A stretch of DNA of 64,000 bases from Ianthella basta (taxonomy: Eukaryota > Porifera > Demospongiae > Verongiida > Ianthellidae). The position numbers and the translations under genes are program-made. This document shows, one piece after another, positions 12,158 to 23,687 of this stretch. Where the stretch lies: assembly GCA_964019415.1 (NCBI GenBank), contig OZ025870.1, forward strand, positions 888,501 through 952,500, read 5' to 3'. Within the stretch, counting starts at the first letter, position 1, and each line of letters begins with the position of its first letter. The notes beneath the pieces were generated by a model, which was given only the letters and a program-made list of their open reading frames with translations, was not told the origin of the DNA and did not search any database.

Positions 12158-13360
12158 CTGACAAGAACTGGTCAGTTTACATTACACATGTAGCATTTGA
12201 ACCAGCGAAAAAGCATAATTATACAGTGCACTTTAGTGCACAGAATGTCACATGATCCAACAGAGCACAATGGTTAATATCTTGCCCAGACAATTAAAGC
12301 ATACACAGCACAAGTCAGTACATATCAGTATATACAACCTACTCTTAAGGTAGATATGAACTTAAAATGCACAAACGGCCTGGGAGATAATGAGCCGGCA
12401 AAAGGCAAACAATGTTCCTCAAAGCCACTTTTCCTAGACAGGCTATAGCTATACCAAGACACATTGTGATCTAAGCCCATGCATAGCTTGCTATAGGAGA
12501 GATTTCAGACACTGACTATAACTCGATCCGTGCACTTTACAACACGTAGGCACTGTGACATTAAGGTGCCCCTTAATTCTGGCGAACTTCTCAATTCCTG
12601 CCAAATAAGACCTACTTAGCTATAGCTAGCTACAAGGGATCCTGACACTGAACCATTCGTCGTTGCACACACGCTGTGGTCCCGCGAGTGTCACAAACTA
12701 CGTACGAGGATGTCATGCGAGTCTCTTCTATTGATAAGTCAGTATGCGACACGGTAGAGCCGGCTCAACAAATCTTAGGCAGCTACACATCCGTTCGAAT
12801 AGCTAGGTAGTTGGCTAGATAGCTGCGCCTGAAAGTTAACTATAAGTTGGCTCCCTACACCACAATGAGCGCGTCTTCTTAGCTAGCTAGCTACTTACCA
12901 AAGAGTTTGAGGAAGAGATCTTCTTCAGAATTGAAGACAAACAGCTACGCAGATTGAGCGCAGGCTACACGCGGTGTCCCCTCAGGAAGTTTAGAATGGA
13001 GGCGAATCGAAGTAGCTATAGGTATACACGACTATTCCATCCTCAAAGAACTCCGGGTCTTTTGCGTTTTCGCGTGAACGCGAACGTGAACGCGACTGAG
13101 TGCACGCACCTGGTGACACTGCAATATTGATGTCCCTTTTATCAGGTAAGATCACATATGCTCACACTACACGTAGCTAGTATTATTGACATTGGGTTAG
13201 GTTATATCTTTGAGTAACATGTATGAATATCTTACACGCATTCACAGATTTGGAGTTGCTGACTTCCTGCTGCAGAATTAGCAACAACTAAGTAAGTTAC
13301 TGTGCTGTAGGCACAGATTAGGATATGGGCATGGATACACATGCAAGCAATGAGACACAT
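12158..13360. other. Intergenic or 5' intron region upstream of the CARD exon
   Basis: I see no supported coding exon. On the minus strand a GTAAGTAG donor lies at 12898-12891, and the sequence before it is open for only about 13 codons with no ATG. A non-coding first exon of the CARD gene is possible. GAACGCGAACGTGAACGCG-like short repeats occur near 13070-13100. Confidence 0.4.
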
Positions 13361-14229
13361 ACAGGTAGACTAGGGCACTCACAGAGGCAGACTAGGGCAC
13401 ACACAGAGGTTGACTAGGGCACACACAGAGGCAGACTAGGGCACTCACAGAGGTAGACTAGAGCACTCACAGAGGTTGACTAGGGCACACACAGAGGCAG
13501 ACTAGGGCACTCACAGAGGCAGACTGGGGCACACACAGAGGTAGACTAGGGCACACACAGAGGTAGACTAGGGCACACACAGAGGCAAACTAGGGCACAC
13601 ACAGAGGCAGACTGGGGCACACACAGGCAGACTAGGGAACACACAGAGGCAGACTAGGGCACACACAGAGGCAGACTAGGGCACACACAGAGGCAGACTA
13701 GGGAACACACAGAGGCAGACTAGGGCACACACAGAGGCAGACTGGGGCACACACAGCGGCAGACTAGGGAACACACAGAGGCAGACTAGGGAACACACAG
13801 AGGCAAACTGGGGCACACACAGAGGCAGACTAAGGAACACACAGAGGCAGACTGGGGCACACACAGAGGCAGACTAGGGAACACACAGAGGCAGACTGGG
13901 GCACACACAGAGGCAGACTAGGGAACACACAGAGGCAGACTGGGGCACACACAGAGGCAGACTAGGGAACACACAGAGGCAGACTGGGGCACACACAGAG
14001 GCAGACTAGGGAACACACAGAGGCAGACTGGGGCACACACAGAGGCAGACTAGGGAACACACAGAGGCAGACTGGGGCACACACAGCGGCAGACTAGGGA
14101 ACACACAGAGGTAGACTAGGGCACTCACAGAGGTAGACTAGGGAACACACAGAGGTAGACTAGGGAACACACAGAGGTAGACTAGGGGACTCACAGAGGT
14201 AGACTAGGGAACACAAAGAGGCAGACTAT
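13361..14229. repeat. 22-bp minisatellite, about 40 copies
   Basis: The tandem unit is about 22 bp (AGAGGCAGACTAGGGCACAC plus AC) with base variants. From about 13800 to 14100 the copies alternate between ...CTAGGGAACAC... and ...CTGGGGCACAC..., giving a 44-bp higher-order period. Open frames through it, such as a Cys/Leu/Pro/Val repeat on the minus strand, are low-complexity by-products. Confidence 0.95.
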
Positions 14230-14300
14230 GGTACGAGTTTTAGGCAGGTAAGGGCGCTTTAAGTTACGCACAAGTTACTTCAAGGTGTTGGCCAGCAATG

Positions 14301-14962
<662 letters not shown>

Positions 14963-15371
14963 CGTGCATCAGAATTGGGGGGACAATGCATGACCATTTC
15001 AGTGGTCAGTTATCAAACATGAATGAATTCTAATGCATAAATGCATTCAGTCTAAAGACAAGAATACTACTTGGTACCATGCAGCTGACTAACAATGAGA
15101 AATGAACAAGGCTCCTGTACATGCAATGATAAGAAGGGGTTAAAGTTTAACTCAATGCGCCACTGAAGCAGTACCAGTCATGTGATCAGATATCATGCTA
15201 CGTATGAGTGTGTACGAATACAATGAACTTGAGAAACGTCATGTACACGTGTTGCTGAACTGCCTAATTTTGAGCACCGTGTGCATGTGCTTAATGCAGG
15301 AAATAAACTTACAACACGCAGCTAACACCAGAATAATACATAAACTTTAGTGAATTCCCTAATGTATTTAG

Positions 15372-18157
15372 TCATTTACTACTCGTATCTTTAGATCTGC
15401 TAAGATATTTCCACATGTTGTATCCAACTCCACCAAGGGCAGCAAGCACTCCAGCTCCTGCAACTCCAGCAGCAGTAATTGGGACTGCAATCGGAGCGGT
15501 TGCAGCCACTGCGATGGCTACTACCACTCCACCAACAATAGCTGCCGCTGTACCTCCAATTGCAAAGTAGCCTGCCTTTTTCAGATCAGAATATTTTTTC
15601 AAGGCAATCTCATTAAAACGCTCGGCATCTTTACCCATCAGGTGTATCGTAGCTTTCTCTCCAGTAAATGAAATGTTGTCGTGGTGTATCTGAAGGAACC
15701 TGACATAGGCAGCTGGTGGTAGGAGATCGAGAATGTCCAACCACAGAGGAATGAACCAGTCCTTGCCATTTGGGAGCTTCTCTGTAATGTCATCAGTAAC
15801 CGGTCTGACGATGATGGTGTCAGCCTTTGACGGAGCGATACCAATCTCTGCAACAATATTTTCTCTGATTTGCTTAACTTTATCTTCAAAGTAAGTTGCC
15901 GCATCAAAATTTGGACTTTCACGGATTTCCTTAGGTGCTTTCAACTGTCCAGCAAATGTCACTGCAATAATGGTGTTGGTCCATTCAACACCAGCTGCTT
16001 GGTACGCTTTCAACGTCTCAGTGTGTTCTGCTCGCAGACGAGCCTCCATCAATGGAAAGCAGAAAATGGTAAGGTGAATCTTCTTGTCTTTATTTAGAGC
16101 CTTAATGTGACGGAGCACTTCTTTGTCCCATGTGACTTCTCCTGCATTAATTCCTGGTGTGTCATATATTGCAATGGGAACCCCGGCAACTTCTGCTTTA
16201 TAAGCTGTGATTGCATCTGTGGCAGTTTCAGTTGATTGACTCACTTGTGCAACCTCTTGCCTTAAGAGGCTGTTAACCAGGGTGGACTTTCCATAGCCTG
16301 TTTCGCCAATCACAAGGATACCAAATTCTGGGCAGTCTTTAGCTGTTTTCTGCATATCCACAATGAACTCCTATGCAACAAGTTGAAAGTTGAGTTAATT
16401 TAGGTGCATGAAGGATATAAAGCAAGGTGTAGAACATGCTGGCATCCATTTTCTTGCTGAATAGCAGAAATTTGTAAATTGAACAAAGGTATGCTGAAAG
16501 TATTGCGAAGGCAGTGGAATGGGGGGGGGGGTGCTATATAGGGGGGCTATAGCCCCCAAAATTCCGGAGCCAGATAATAGTGGCTAGCAAACTTGCTAAC
16601 TATAGGCCTCAAAATTTTCCATTCCATTGCCTTTCACCGCACAATTTTGCCGAGTTATCCTGCATATAGCTTCCAATTAGTAGCCTGCATGCTGCCTTCA
16701 CAGCTCACCCTCATTTGATATTGGCAACTTTTATGCCAAAATAACATCTTGCAAGCATCAACTGCGTTCTACTGCATAAGGAACACTTAAGTGTACACAT
16801 CAAGAAGATATTGCACAGTTAACAATGTGCGATTGGGCATTATCCAAGATGCATGGTGTGGGAAACAACTGAGTTAGTTGACATCATCTTGTTGTTCGTT
16901 AGTACACGCGTAGCTAGTTAGCTAAACAGTACCAGCACGTGACTGAAGTTCAGCACTATCACTGTTGCATTGCTTGCAATAAGTGGAGCAAACCTCATCG
17001 CCATAGCTTAGAGACACCATTTGAAAGTCGCTAAACTGGGATCACAAACATCTGATTGGTAGAAAGGTCACCTGATCATTAATAAACACTAATAATATAC
17101 TTCACAGGCATCACATGTTTTAATGTGCACACTCTGATGATGCAATAGTGGTCCTCAGTTATGTAATGCACTCACTTTCGGCTTGTGCATTATGTAACCT
17201 CAACTGACATCGTATCATCTTCGTGCGTTCATGAAAATATATAATTCCAGCAAAGTGTTCCATTATATAAGTATGCAAATATAATTATTATGTAATGTGG
17301 TGCAGATGGTGACTTACTATGGAACCAAAGGCAACTTTGCCGGTCTCAACATCCAAAATGGCCTGATCAGGAAAGAACACAAGCTGTACTCCTCTGCGTT
17401 GTAGGTCAGCTTTGCTGTCTGCTTCGTTGCACAACGTGTGAAAGAATGAGACAACGGCACTAGCAGGGATATAGATGACTAGGCTAGTGCATCCATCCCC
17501 CAGCCCAGCCAGAAGAATCGTGCTTCCTTTGAGGCTCTTCATCTTCCCCAGAAAGTCCTTCAATTCGACTGCTTCATTCACTGAAGGTGTCAATGACCCT
17601 TTCATTGCAACCACCAAGGTTTCGTACCCTGGAGGTGATGCCACTGTAGCTTCGCCGTCCCAATGGGCAGTCTTGAGCTGCACAAGCAGTGCCTTCTCAT
17701 ATTCTGTGACTAAGCGCTTCAAGTCACAATCACAGAGGTGAGTGGATAGAGATTTGAGAAAACTGATATCGTGGGGGTTCCAGTATTGCTGTGCAAGCTT
17801 CATTAGGTCTTCAGGCGAATCAGGAACAATTGGCTGTTTGTCCTCTGGAATTTCGGGAAACAGCTTATCTTTCAGGAACTGTTTGAGCTTCCCAACTTCA
17901 GCAGATTTCAGTTTCTGTACCACTGCACACATCTGTCCAATGATTTGTGCTAAAGTTTCTTGCTGCAGTTTGCCGGGTAGAAAGATATTCGTAGGAGACC
18001 CAGGCACCTGCTGATTACCTGTGTGCACAGAATTTATAAGGTCACATAACATGAATATAGAACTATTGACTAGCTAGCTATAGCTAACTATAAGATCAAC
18101 TTCTATACAAGACATCTTATAGTTTTTACCTAGATCTGTGTTGACACTTTCTGCCAT
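15372..18157 (-). CDS. Three-exon AIG1-like GTPase with N-terminal helical and beta/alpha modules (gene A)
   Basis: Exons are 18157-18130 (MAESVNTDL, GTAAAA donor), 18018-17318 (phase 1 in, 0 out, GTAAGT donor) and 16370-15372; the protein is about 575 residues. Residues about 80-125 form a helical module (LMKLAQQYW..FLKSLSTHL..LKRLVTEYEKAL). Residues about 125-235 form a beta/alpha module (VELKDFLGKMKSL..ILLAGLG..LVIYIPASAV). I know similar unnamed pairs from sponge and cnidarian immune-like proteins, but cannot name the domain. The G domain has P-loop GETGYGKST near 265, DTPGIN, AVTFAG (family TFAD with D to G) and LPNGKDWF. The C-terminus is a Gly/Ala/Val-rich hydrophobic stretch near 515-560, probably a membrane hairpin. 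The paralogue at 23688-26334 has identical exon phases. Confidence 0.8.
16508..16635. mobile_element. Small MITE in intron 2 of gene A
   Basis: The terminal inverted repeats are GAAGGCAGTGGAATGG on the left and, on the right, CCATTCCATTGCCTTTC (reverse complement GAAAGGCAATGGAATGG). Inside are a run of 11 G (16521-16531) and the 16-bp palindrome GGGGGCTATAGCCCCC (16542-16557). No coding capacity. Confidence 0.6.
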
Positions 18158-18514
18158 CGTCCTGCCTTTAGCTAGCGCACTAAGAGACTGTGGTAAGTGG
18201 TGAACCACCTGGATATTGAAAGTAAGGGTAACAATATTCATAATCTGTGGGTCTACTCCTCCAGGGTTGGACTGAACCCACTGTATGTGAGCGTATTCAT
18301 ACACCTGGGGATGTAATCTCTCATACGGTTTTTGATAAGGTCATGTTATATTGAGTATTGTATGTTGTTTGCTTTTTCTGATAAAGCAATGAACGTATAT
18401 ATTTTACTATTTGATTTGTCAAACTTTGTAGAAACATACACAGAATGAGAATATAAAGTTTTAAAAAGGTGCAAGATGGCGGCCATATTTGAGGTTTCCA
18501 GTTATAACTACCTT

Positions 18515-18900
18515 GTGCATGGTGTGGGAAACAACTGAGTTAGTTGACATCTTGTTGTTCGTTAGTACACATAGCTAGTTTGCTATACAGTGCCAGCACG
18601 TGACTGAAGTTCAGTGCTGTCGCTATTGCACTGCAGCTATACAAGACATCTTATAGTTTTTACCTAGATCTGTGTTGACACTTTCTGCCATTGTCCTGCC
18701 TTTAGCTAGCGCACTAAGGGACTGTGGTAAGTGGTGAACCACCTGGATATTGAAAGTAAGGGTAACAATATTCATAATCTGTGGGTCTACTCCTCCAGGG
18801 TTGGACTGAACCCACTAAATGCATGTGAGCGTATTCATACACCTGGGGATGTAATCCCTTGTACGGTTTTTGATAAGGTCATGTTATGTTGAGTATTGTA
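18515..18900. repeat. Duplicated promoter and exon 1 of gene A, with a copied intron piece
   Basis: 18636-18900 is a close copy of 18100-18363, which holds exon 1 and the upstream region of gene A. The copy keeps the ATG, the reading MAESVNTDL and the GTAAAA donor (minus strand, 18691-18664). 18515-18640 is a copy of a stretch of intron 2 at about 16854-16980 (GTGTGGGAAACAACTGAG...). The copy could serve as a second promoter and first exon that splices to 18018 in frame. Confidence 0.75.
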
Positions 18901-19650
18901 TGGGTTTTGCTAGCTGCCACAATGCATGGGTTGGCCTGTGCAACATGCCCTATTTTGGGTAGGAGTGCATGTACTCACACTCATCACATAATTTAATGTA
19001 GCTATACATTTGTGGGCAATAGTGCTTCCCCATTCACAAGGCACTGTGAATGTGGATTAGCATCCAGATCATTAGAATTGGTTTAAGCTATATGAAACTC
19101 TGATGGCATGTGCTTATAATATACGTATATGTAGCTACATACATAAACATAATATTATATTGTTCTTTGATATGCAAATCTTGTCTATGGCTATATATAC
19201 TGTCCAACGTACCCTCCATACTATAAAACATGTACTCTAGAGAACCAGTGTATATAAATTAAAGCTTGCCTGCCATCATGATGCCACTGATTGTAGCAAC
19301 CAGTAAATTGTGTGAGTAGTGTTATAGGTGGCATTCACCAGTGACTTCCAGTGTACATCGGACAAGAAATGGAATACAGCATGTGGCCAGGGATAAAATT
19401 GAATGTCTGCAAATTGTAAATTCTATGTTCTATATATATATTCTGTGAATGCAATGCAAAATGCTCCATTCCCTTCCCTCAAGTAATGATCTTGTAATTG
19501 CTTAATTAAGCTTCCGCTATTGCCCAACCGCCTCGCCTATTATGTAAGCAGAGGTGGTGTAAGCATAATAGCTACTTGGGCTTGGCTATAGATACCTAGT
19601 CTCGAACCCAGACCCATTCCGCCATTTTATAATTGGGAGGGGCGGAAAAG
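18901..19650. other. Intergenic, no gene seen
   Basis: AT-rich spacer without a supported ORF. A TAGTCTCGAACCCAGACCC string near 19597 resembles element ends seen elsewhere in the window (44502, 45587). Confidence 0.5.
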
Positions 19651-19658
19651 GCACCTGT

Positions 19659-19720
19659 CACGGCTGTTTCGCACCATATAAATTGTGGCATCTTAGTTTT
19701 GGTTTGGAAACTGGGAACAG
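19659..19720 (+). promoter_or_regulatory. Promoter-like module CACGGCTGTTTCG plus TATA box
   Basis: CACGGCTGTTTCGC is followed by a CATATAAAT TATA-like box and then a GGCATCTTAGTTTTGGTTTGG block ending in GGAAACTGGGAA. The same order recurs, with changes, on the minus strand at 21920-21850, on the plus strand at 54364-54420 and on the minus strand at 56753-56690. The promoter function is inferred from the TATA spacing and the recurrence. Confidence 0.5.
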
Positions 19721-19872
19721 GCGGGGAGACTGAGCTCGAGGTTTAAACGGCAAAAGGGAATAGGCTTTTACCCCATGGAAATTCTACCAATGCAGAAGTA
19801 ACGTCGGTACGCAGTAGACATGACAGGTTTCCAGTGAGTCCTAGCCTTTAAAGCATAGTTTTTACTATTACA

Positions 19873-20040
19873 ATGGCGAAATTACAGCCGACCCTGGCGT
19901 CCTTTAATCTTCTCCTAGCGCTCTTCTGCCAGTTTTCACGCTATCGTGCTATACCTTGTATGAAAGCCCAAGCTGTCTATAACATGGCGGTGAAGTGCCT
20001 GTTCTACGGCGCATCGCAGATTTTAGGTTACAAGTGCTAA
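19873..20040 (+). CDS. Small 55-residue hydrophobic-start peptide (IR1 left copy)
   Basis: This ORF runs from ATG to TAA. The protein begins MAKLQPTLASFNLLLALFCQ, a hydrophobic start like a signal peptide or short membrane anchor, followed by a short tail with Cys residues (AIPCMKAQ, VKCLFYG, GYKC). A second intact copy is on the opposite strand at 21550-21717. The three differences between copies in the coding part are all amino-acid changing (Arg/Cys, Ala/Gly, Met/Ile), so purifying selection is not shown. No known family recognised. It may be part of an intron or transcript leader rather than a real gene. Confidence 0.3.
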   Translation: MAKLQPTLASFNLLLALFCQFSRYRAIPCMKAQAVYNMAVKCLFYGASQILGYKC

Positions 20041-20372
20041 TACATGGAGCATCGTATTTCACGGCCGTCACAGACATAAGCCCACGCGAATAATTATAAT
20101 TGGTATCTAGCTAGTACTACCAATAACTATTGTAAGATAGTTCTGATGGCAGTGGTTCTCAATGACACATTTAGCTCGGAGGTAAACAAATGCCAGCTGC
20201 TCAGCTGGGCATACATACACACATGCTCTTGTACCTTTACCTATAGGAACTGATCATGAGATACCTTGTAGGCAGATGTTTGTTATATACATGTTCTTTG
20301 TTCGATGAGCTTTTTATTCTTGACAACTAAACGTGTAAATATGTATCATGTCTTAATCTGTATACAACATTT

Positions 20373-20870
20373 TTAAAAATAAAGTACAGAAAGATAATGG
20401 AAAAGAGTAATGTCAAGGGTTAGCCTTCTTGCATTATCTATTAGGCTAAGCTTATAAGACTTGGTGAGTGCCATTTCAATGCAGTTCAGTACTCCGATTC
20501 CAAGATGATATCCTGCCCAATGCATTAAGATGGCCTGCAGCACAAATGAATCTGTGCAGGAAGAGTGCAGGTACATAATAATAGTAAAACAGCAACTACA
20601 GGTATCCGTACATGAACAACAGACTGTGAAGATTATGGAGGTCAGCAGTAGTGGTCGGTGCTTCCACACAAGCAATTGAAATGGTTTTGGAATTACATGA
20701 TGCAGTGCATACTACATATCTGAACTGCTCCTTGGGATATCTTTTTGTGACAATAAACTTAGCACTGAGCATTCCTTGAAAAGTACCACCGGTTGGGTGC
20801 TTGGTGAACATGTGTGCAATAACACTTACATATGCACTTTCCTAAGTAGAACATAAAGAAGAATTCACTT
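20373..20870 (-). other. Possible unrecognised minus-strand exons inside IR1
   Basis: Two open stretches lie between the IR1 arms. 20811-20596 reads FTKHPTGGTFQGMLSAKFIV and onward. A second, after a GTGCTGCAG acceptor near 20537, reads AILMHWAGYHLGIGVLNCIE and ends in TAA. They lie downstream of the minus-strand promoter-like block of the right arm. I recognise no family and could not fit one clean joint reading. Confidence 0.22.
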
Positions 20871-21537
20871 GACTATTAGTGATGTGAGGAGTGATCAGTG
20901 GGTGATTGGGCGTGGGAGGGGTGCCATCTTCCAATGCAGCACACAGTAGTTTAGTGCATGTAATGAAGGCAAGCCTTATGAGATGCACTGTACAAGTACA
21001 CATGTGTATACATGTAGTACTACACATAAGTGTCACATGAATGCTCTAATTTTATCTGTTGAGAGAGGAAAGCAAAAACAAGAACCCAACAAATTGATCT
21101 CTCAAGAGAATGCAGGACTAACAAGTGTTTTTGAAAGCACAATTGCAGTAAGGTGTCATGCATGTAGTGTCACCTGGCTTTTACTAGACAAACGATACAA
21201 TGCACTACGTATGCCCCATTGCAGCAACCAAAGTGGAACTCTGACAAGACCATTGCCAAGCAATGAAACAAGAATTACTTAGGAACTTGAATAGTTAACT
21301 AGCAATTCAAAGTATGAAACTGGGAATGATGGAAGCCCAATTTTGTAGCCAGCTATATATAGCTACGTACATGGCACAAACATTGACCAATGTGTAGCTA
21401 AATGGTCTTTACTTCACATATGCACACAGTACCATGGCACTGTTGAGAGTAAGAGACAGATTGCATCACATGGTGACTGCAGTAGGCATCGTGCATTCAC
21501 TGTAGCTCTATAGTTATGCAGTACATATTGCAACATG

Positions 21538-21920
21538 ATGCTCCATGTATTAGCACTTGTAACCTAAAATCTGCGATGCGCCGTAGAACAGGCACTTCAC
21601 CGCTATGTTATAGACACCTTGGGCTTTCATACAAGGTATAGCACAATAGCGTGAAAACTGGCAGAAGAGCGCTAGGAGAAGATTAAAGGACGCCAGGGTC
21701 GGCTGTAATTTCGCCATTGTAGTAATAAAAACTACGCTTTAAAGGCTAGGACTCACTGGAAACTTGTCATTTCTGCTGCGTACCGACGTAAAACCTGCAC
21801 TTCTTCAGTATTCGTGGAGAACAAGGAAGCTGAATTTGTGTCTTCTTGGATGGAAAAGATCCCAGTTCCAATTCCCAATTGGCGGCTATAAATCTAAGTT
21901 GCCACTGCGAAACAGCCGTG
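21538..21920. repeat. Right arm of inverted repeat IR1
   Basis: 21538-21789 is the reverse complement of 19801-20053. The outward part to 21920 holds the minus-strand version of the promoter-like block (GCGAAACAGCCGTG at 21907-21920). It ends only about 20 bp before the ATG of the plus-strand GTPase gene at 21943, so the block may act on both sides. Confidence 0.85.
21550..21717 (-). CDS. Small 55-residue peptide (IR1 right copy)
   Basis: Inverted copy of the ORF at 19873-20040, with intact start and stop. It has Cys for Arg before AIPCMKAQ, Gly for Ala and Ile for Met compared with the left copy. Same caveats as the left copy. Confidence 0.3.
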   Translation of the reverse strand: MAKLQPTLASFNLLLALFCQFSRYCAIPCMKAQGVYNIAVKCLFYGASQILGYKC

Positions 21921-21942
21921 CTGTCAGGACCTTCTCTCTAAA

Positions 21943-22776
21943 ATGGCTGCTACAAATGTAGTGCTTAGTATTTCCTCCGAGGAGACTACAGGCATCCTTG
22001 TGGTCGGTGAGCCGGGATCGGGGAAGACGACTTTCATAAGTAACATGCTCGGAGAATCGGAATCACAGGACTGCGACTCGAGATTAGACTCCCTCACGGT
22101 CACCAAAGGTATGGTTAAGAACACCTCTATCACCGTTTACGACGCCAGCGGAGTGGAAGCAGCACGGGAGGGATGGGATAAGATGCGCGGCAGCGGGCAC
22201 AGTAACTGGGTGACTGTCTTCTGCATCCCACTCACGGAGACTAGGATGCGTGCAAGCTTAATCCGCACTTTCCAGGAGTACCACGACTTGGGGATCAATT
22301 GGAGCAAGACCGTGTTTGCGCTGACCTTTGCCGATTCAATACCGATTCCAAAGTCCGTCAAGCGAGACCAAACGTACTCCTCGGGCAGGTACTTCGAACA
22401 ACGAGTGCAGGAGTGGGAAGCACACATCAGGAAGGTCTTCCGCGAGCAGATCTGCGGCGGCGCTATTACAGCTGCGAAGATGTTCCCTACCACCGGAGAC
22501 AGCGGTGATAAGCTCCCCAATGGCGTGGAGTGGTTTGATACTGCATGGTCCAGCATTGCAATGACTGCCCCTCGAGATCCTGCTCCGCCAGATGAAGGGA
22601 AGCCATGGATCGTGCTCTTCCTCTTGACCATTCTCATGTTGATTCAAGGTGGTGTCGTAGCTTGCTGGAATACAGTTGGAACTACATTAGTAGCTGCTGT
22701 GTGGAAGGTGTGTCGTTTAATCTGGAGCACTGTTTGGTTTGGTATTTCCTCTGTTAAGAAATTACTCACAGGTTAA
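21943..22776 (+). CDS. Single-exon AIG1-like GTPase with C-terminal membrane segments (gene C)
   Basis: 277 residues. P-loop GEPGSGKTT lies at about 22-30. The switch reads YDASG rather than DTPG, so water positioning and hydrolysis may differ. ETRMRASL and ALTFADSIPIPKSVKRD follow, then PTTGDSGDKLPNGVEWF. Two hydrophobic segments close the protein: WIVLFLLTILMLIQGGVVAC near 207-227 and TTLVAAVW..IWSTVWFGI near 232-262. Start chosen at AAAATGGCTGC, the first in-frame ATG after the IR1 arm. It is very close to the gene at 26996 through the G domain, which marks a recent duplication, but the two tails differ. Probably membrane-anchored, facing the cytosol (inference). Confidence 0.85.
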   Translation: MAATNVVLSISSEETTGILVVGEPGSGKTTFISNMLGESESQDCDSRLDSLTVTKGMVKNTSITVYDASGVEAAREGWDKMRGSGHSNWVTVFCIPLTETRMRASLIRTFQEYHDLGINWSKTVFALTFADSIPIPKSVKRDQTYSSGRYFEQRVQEWEAHIRKVFREQICGGAITAAKMFPTTGDSGDKLPNGVEWFDTAWSSIAMTAPRDPAPPDEGKPWIVLFLLTILMLIQGGVVACWNTVGTTLVAAVWKVCRLIWSTVWFGISSVKKLLTG

Positions 22777-23687
22777 TTTGTACTCGGCAAACGTTGTGTG
22801 CTCCCATTCACTATATAGGCTATTACACTTCGTATTTCTTTTGCTTACGAATTTGGCAATGTGTATGTGCACAATTTCAGATTAATTTTTGTGACAGCGA
22901 TGAGTGAAGTGCATGGAGCCTGTCTAAGATGGTCACGGTGTTAGGCAGCCTCTAAAGCAGCCAGCTTCCCTGCATGGCCCCCAAAATAGCACTGCAATCT
23001 ACCACTGTAGAGCAACCACCTCCCTGTAGAGGTCAGTTAGGAGTGGCCCTTGGCTGGTTACGGGCAGTTGGCAATCAGGTATCACTGCAATAGCTACTAA
23101 ATACTAATATTACACATGTAGAGGTGAAATGGTTCCCATTTATCAACACAATATCACTACATGCACAGTGATCCGAGGTTTAGTGTATGTACATCTAGCT
23201 TTGATTTAATTTGTGCATGAAGAGTAATTGATGACTCTTTGTGATGTGTGTTGTCGTACATGTATTGCAATCAGTGAAAGACAATTATACTTACCCTTAA
23301 GCACACAGCGCAAGCTCTACCTATAGCTATGCAGCTTGCAATGGGAATATACCCATGCACGCAGCAGCCCGGCCCTTTCAGAAGCACATGGTAATGATAA
23401 TTGTGTACACGTTTTAATGGTATTCTTATTACGTTGCAAAGGAAACAACGTCAAGTACAATAATGAGCTGCAGACTATATTAAACAGATCATACAATGCA
23501 TGCATGCAGTACGTCACTCTGTGCTTCAGTGAGGTAATATACACTGTACATCTTGAAATAATGCCATGCATAACACCTAACAAAATCTACAAAAATTTTA
23601 CCCTGCATGCTGTTTTTGGAAGCGCCTACGTAGTTTAATAATAAGTGACAATTCACAAATCTACCCAAATTACTACATACTATAAAG
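22777..23687. other. Intergenic, no gene seen
   Basis: Spacer between two converging GTPase genes. Overlapping short frames on both strands at 23317-23704 have no recognisable motif. Confidence 0.5.

Larger units (their letters stand above)
19659..20053. repeat. Left arm of inverted repeat IR1
   Basis: 19801-20053 is the near-perfect reverse complement of 21538-21789 (about 253 bp). Weaker similarity extends back to a promoter-like block at 19659. The arms face each other across about 1.5 kb. Each arm holds the promoter-like block, an ATGACA(G/A)GTTTCCA|GTGAGT segment that looks like a short first exon with a donor, and a 55-codon ORF. Confidence 0.88.

Noticed and set aside
13676..13864. 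Minus-strand Cys/Val/Leu/Pro frame
   Set aside because: It comes from the minisatellite unit and has no gene signals.
13361..14229. Regular short repeats resembling a CRISPR array
   Set aside because: There are no unique spacers: the 22-bp units are contiguous. The surrounding DNA is clearly eukaryotic.
22137..22647. Minus- and alternate-frame ORFs over the GTPase at 21943
   Set aside because: Antisense shadows of a clear GTPase frame. The same holds for shadow frames over 28630-30531, 43315-44301 and 58382-59929.
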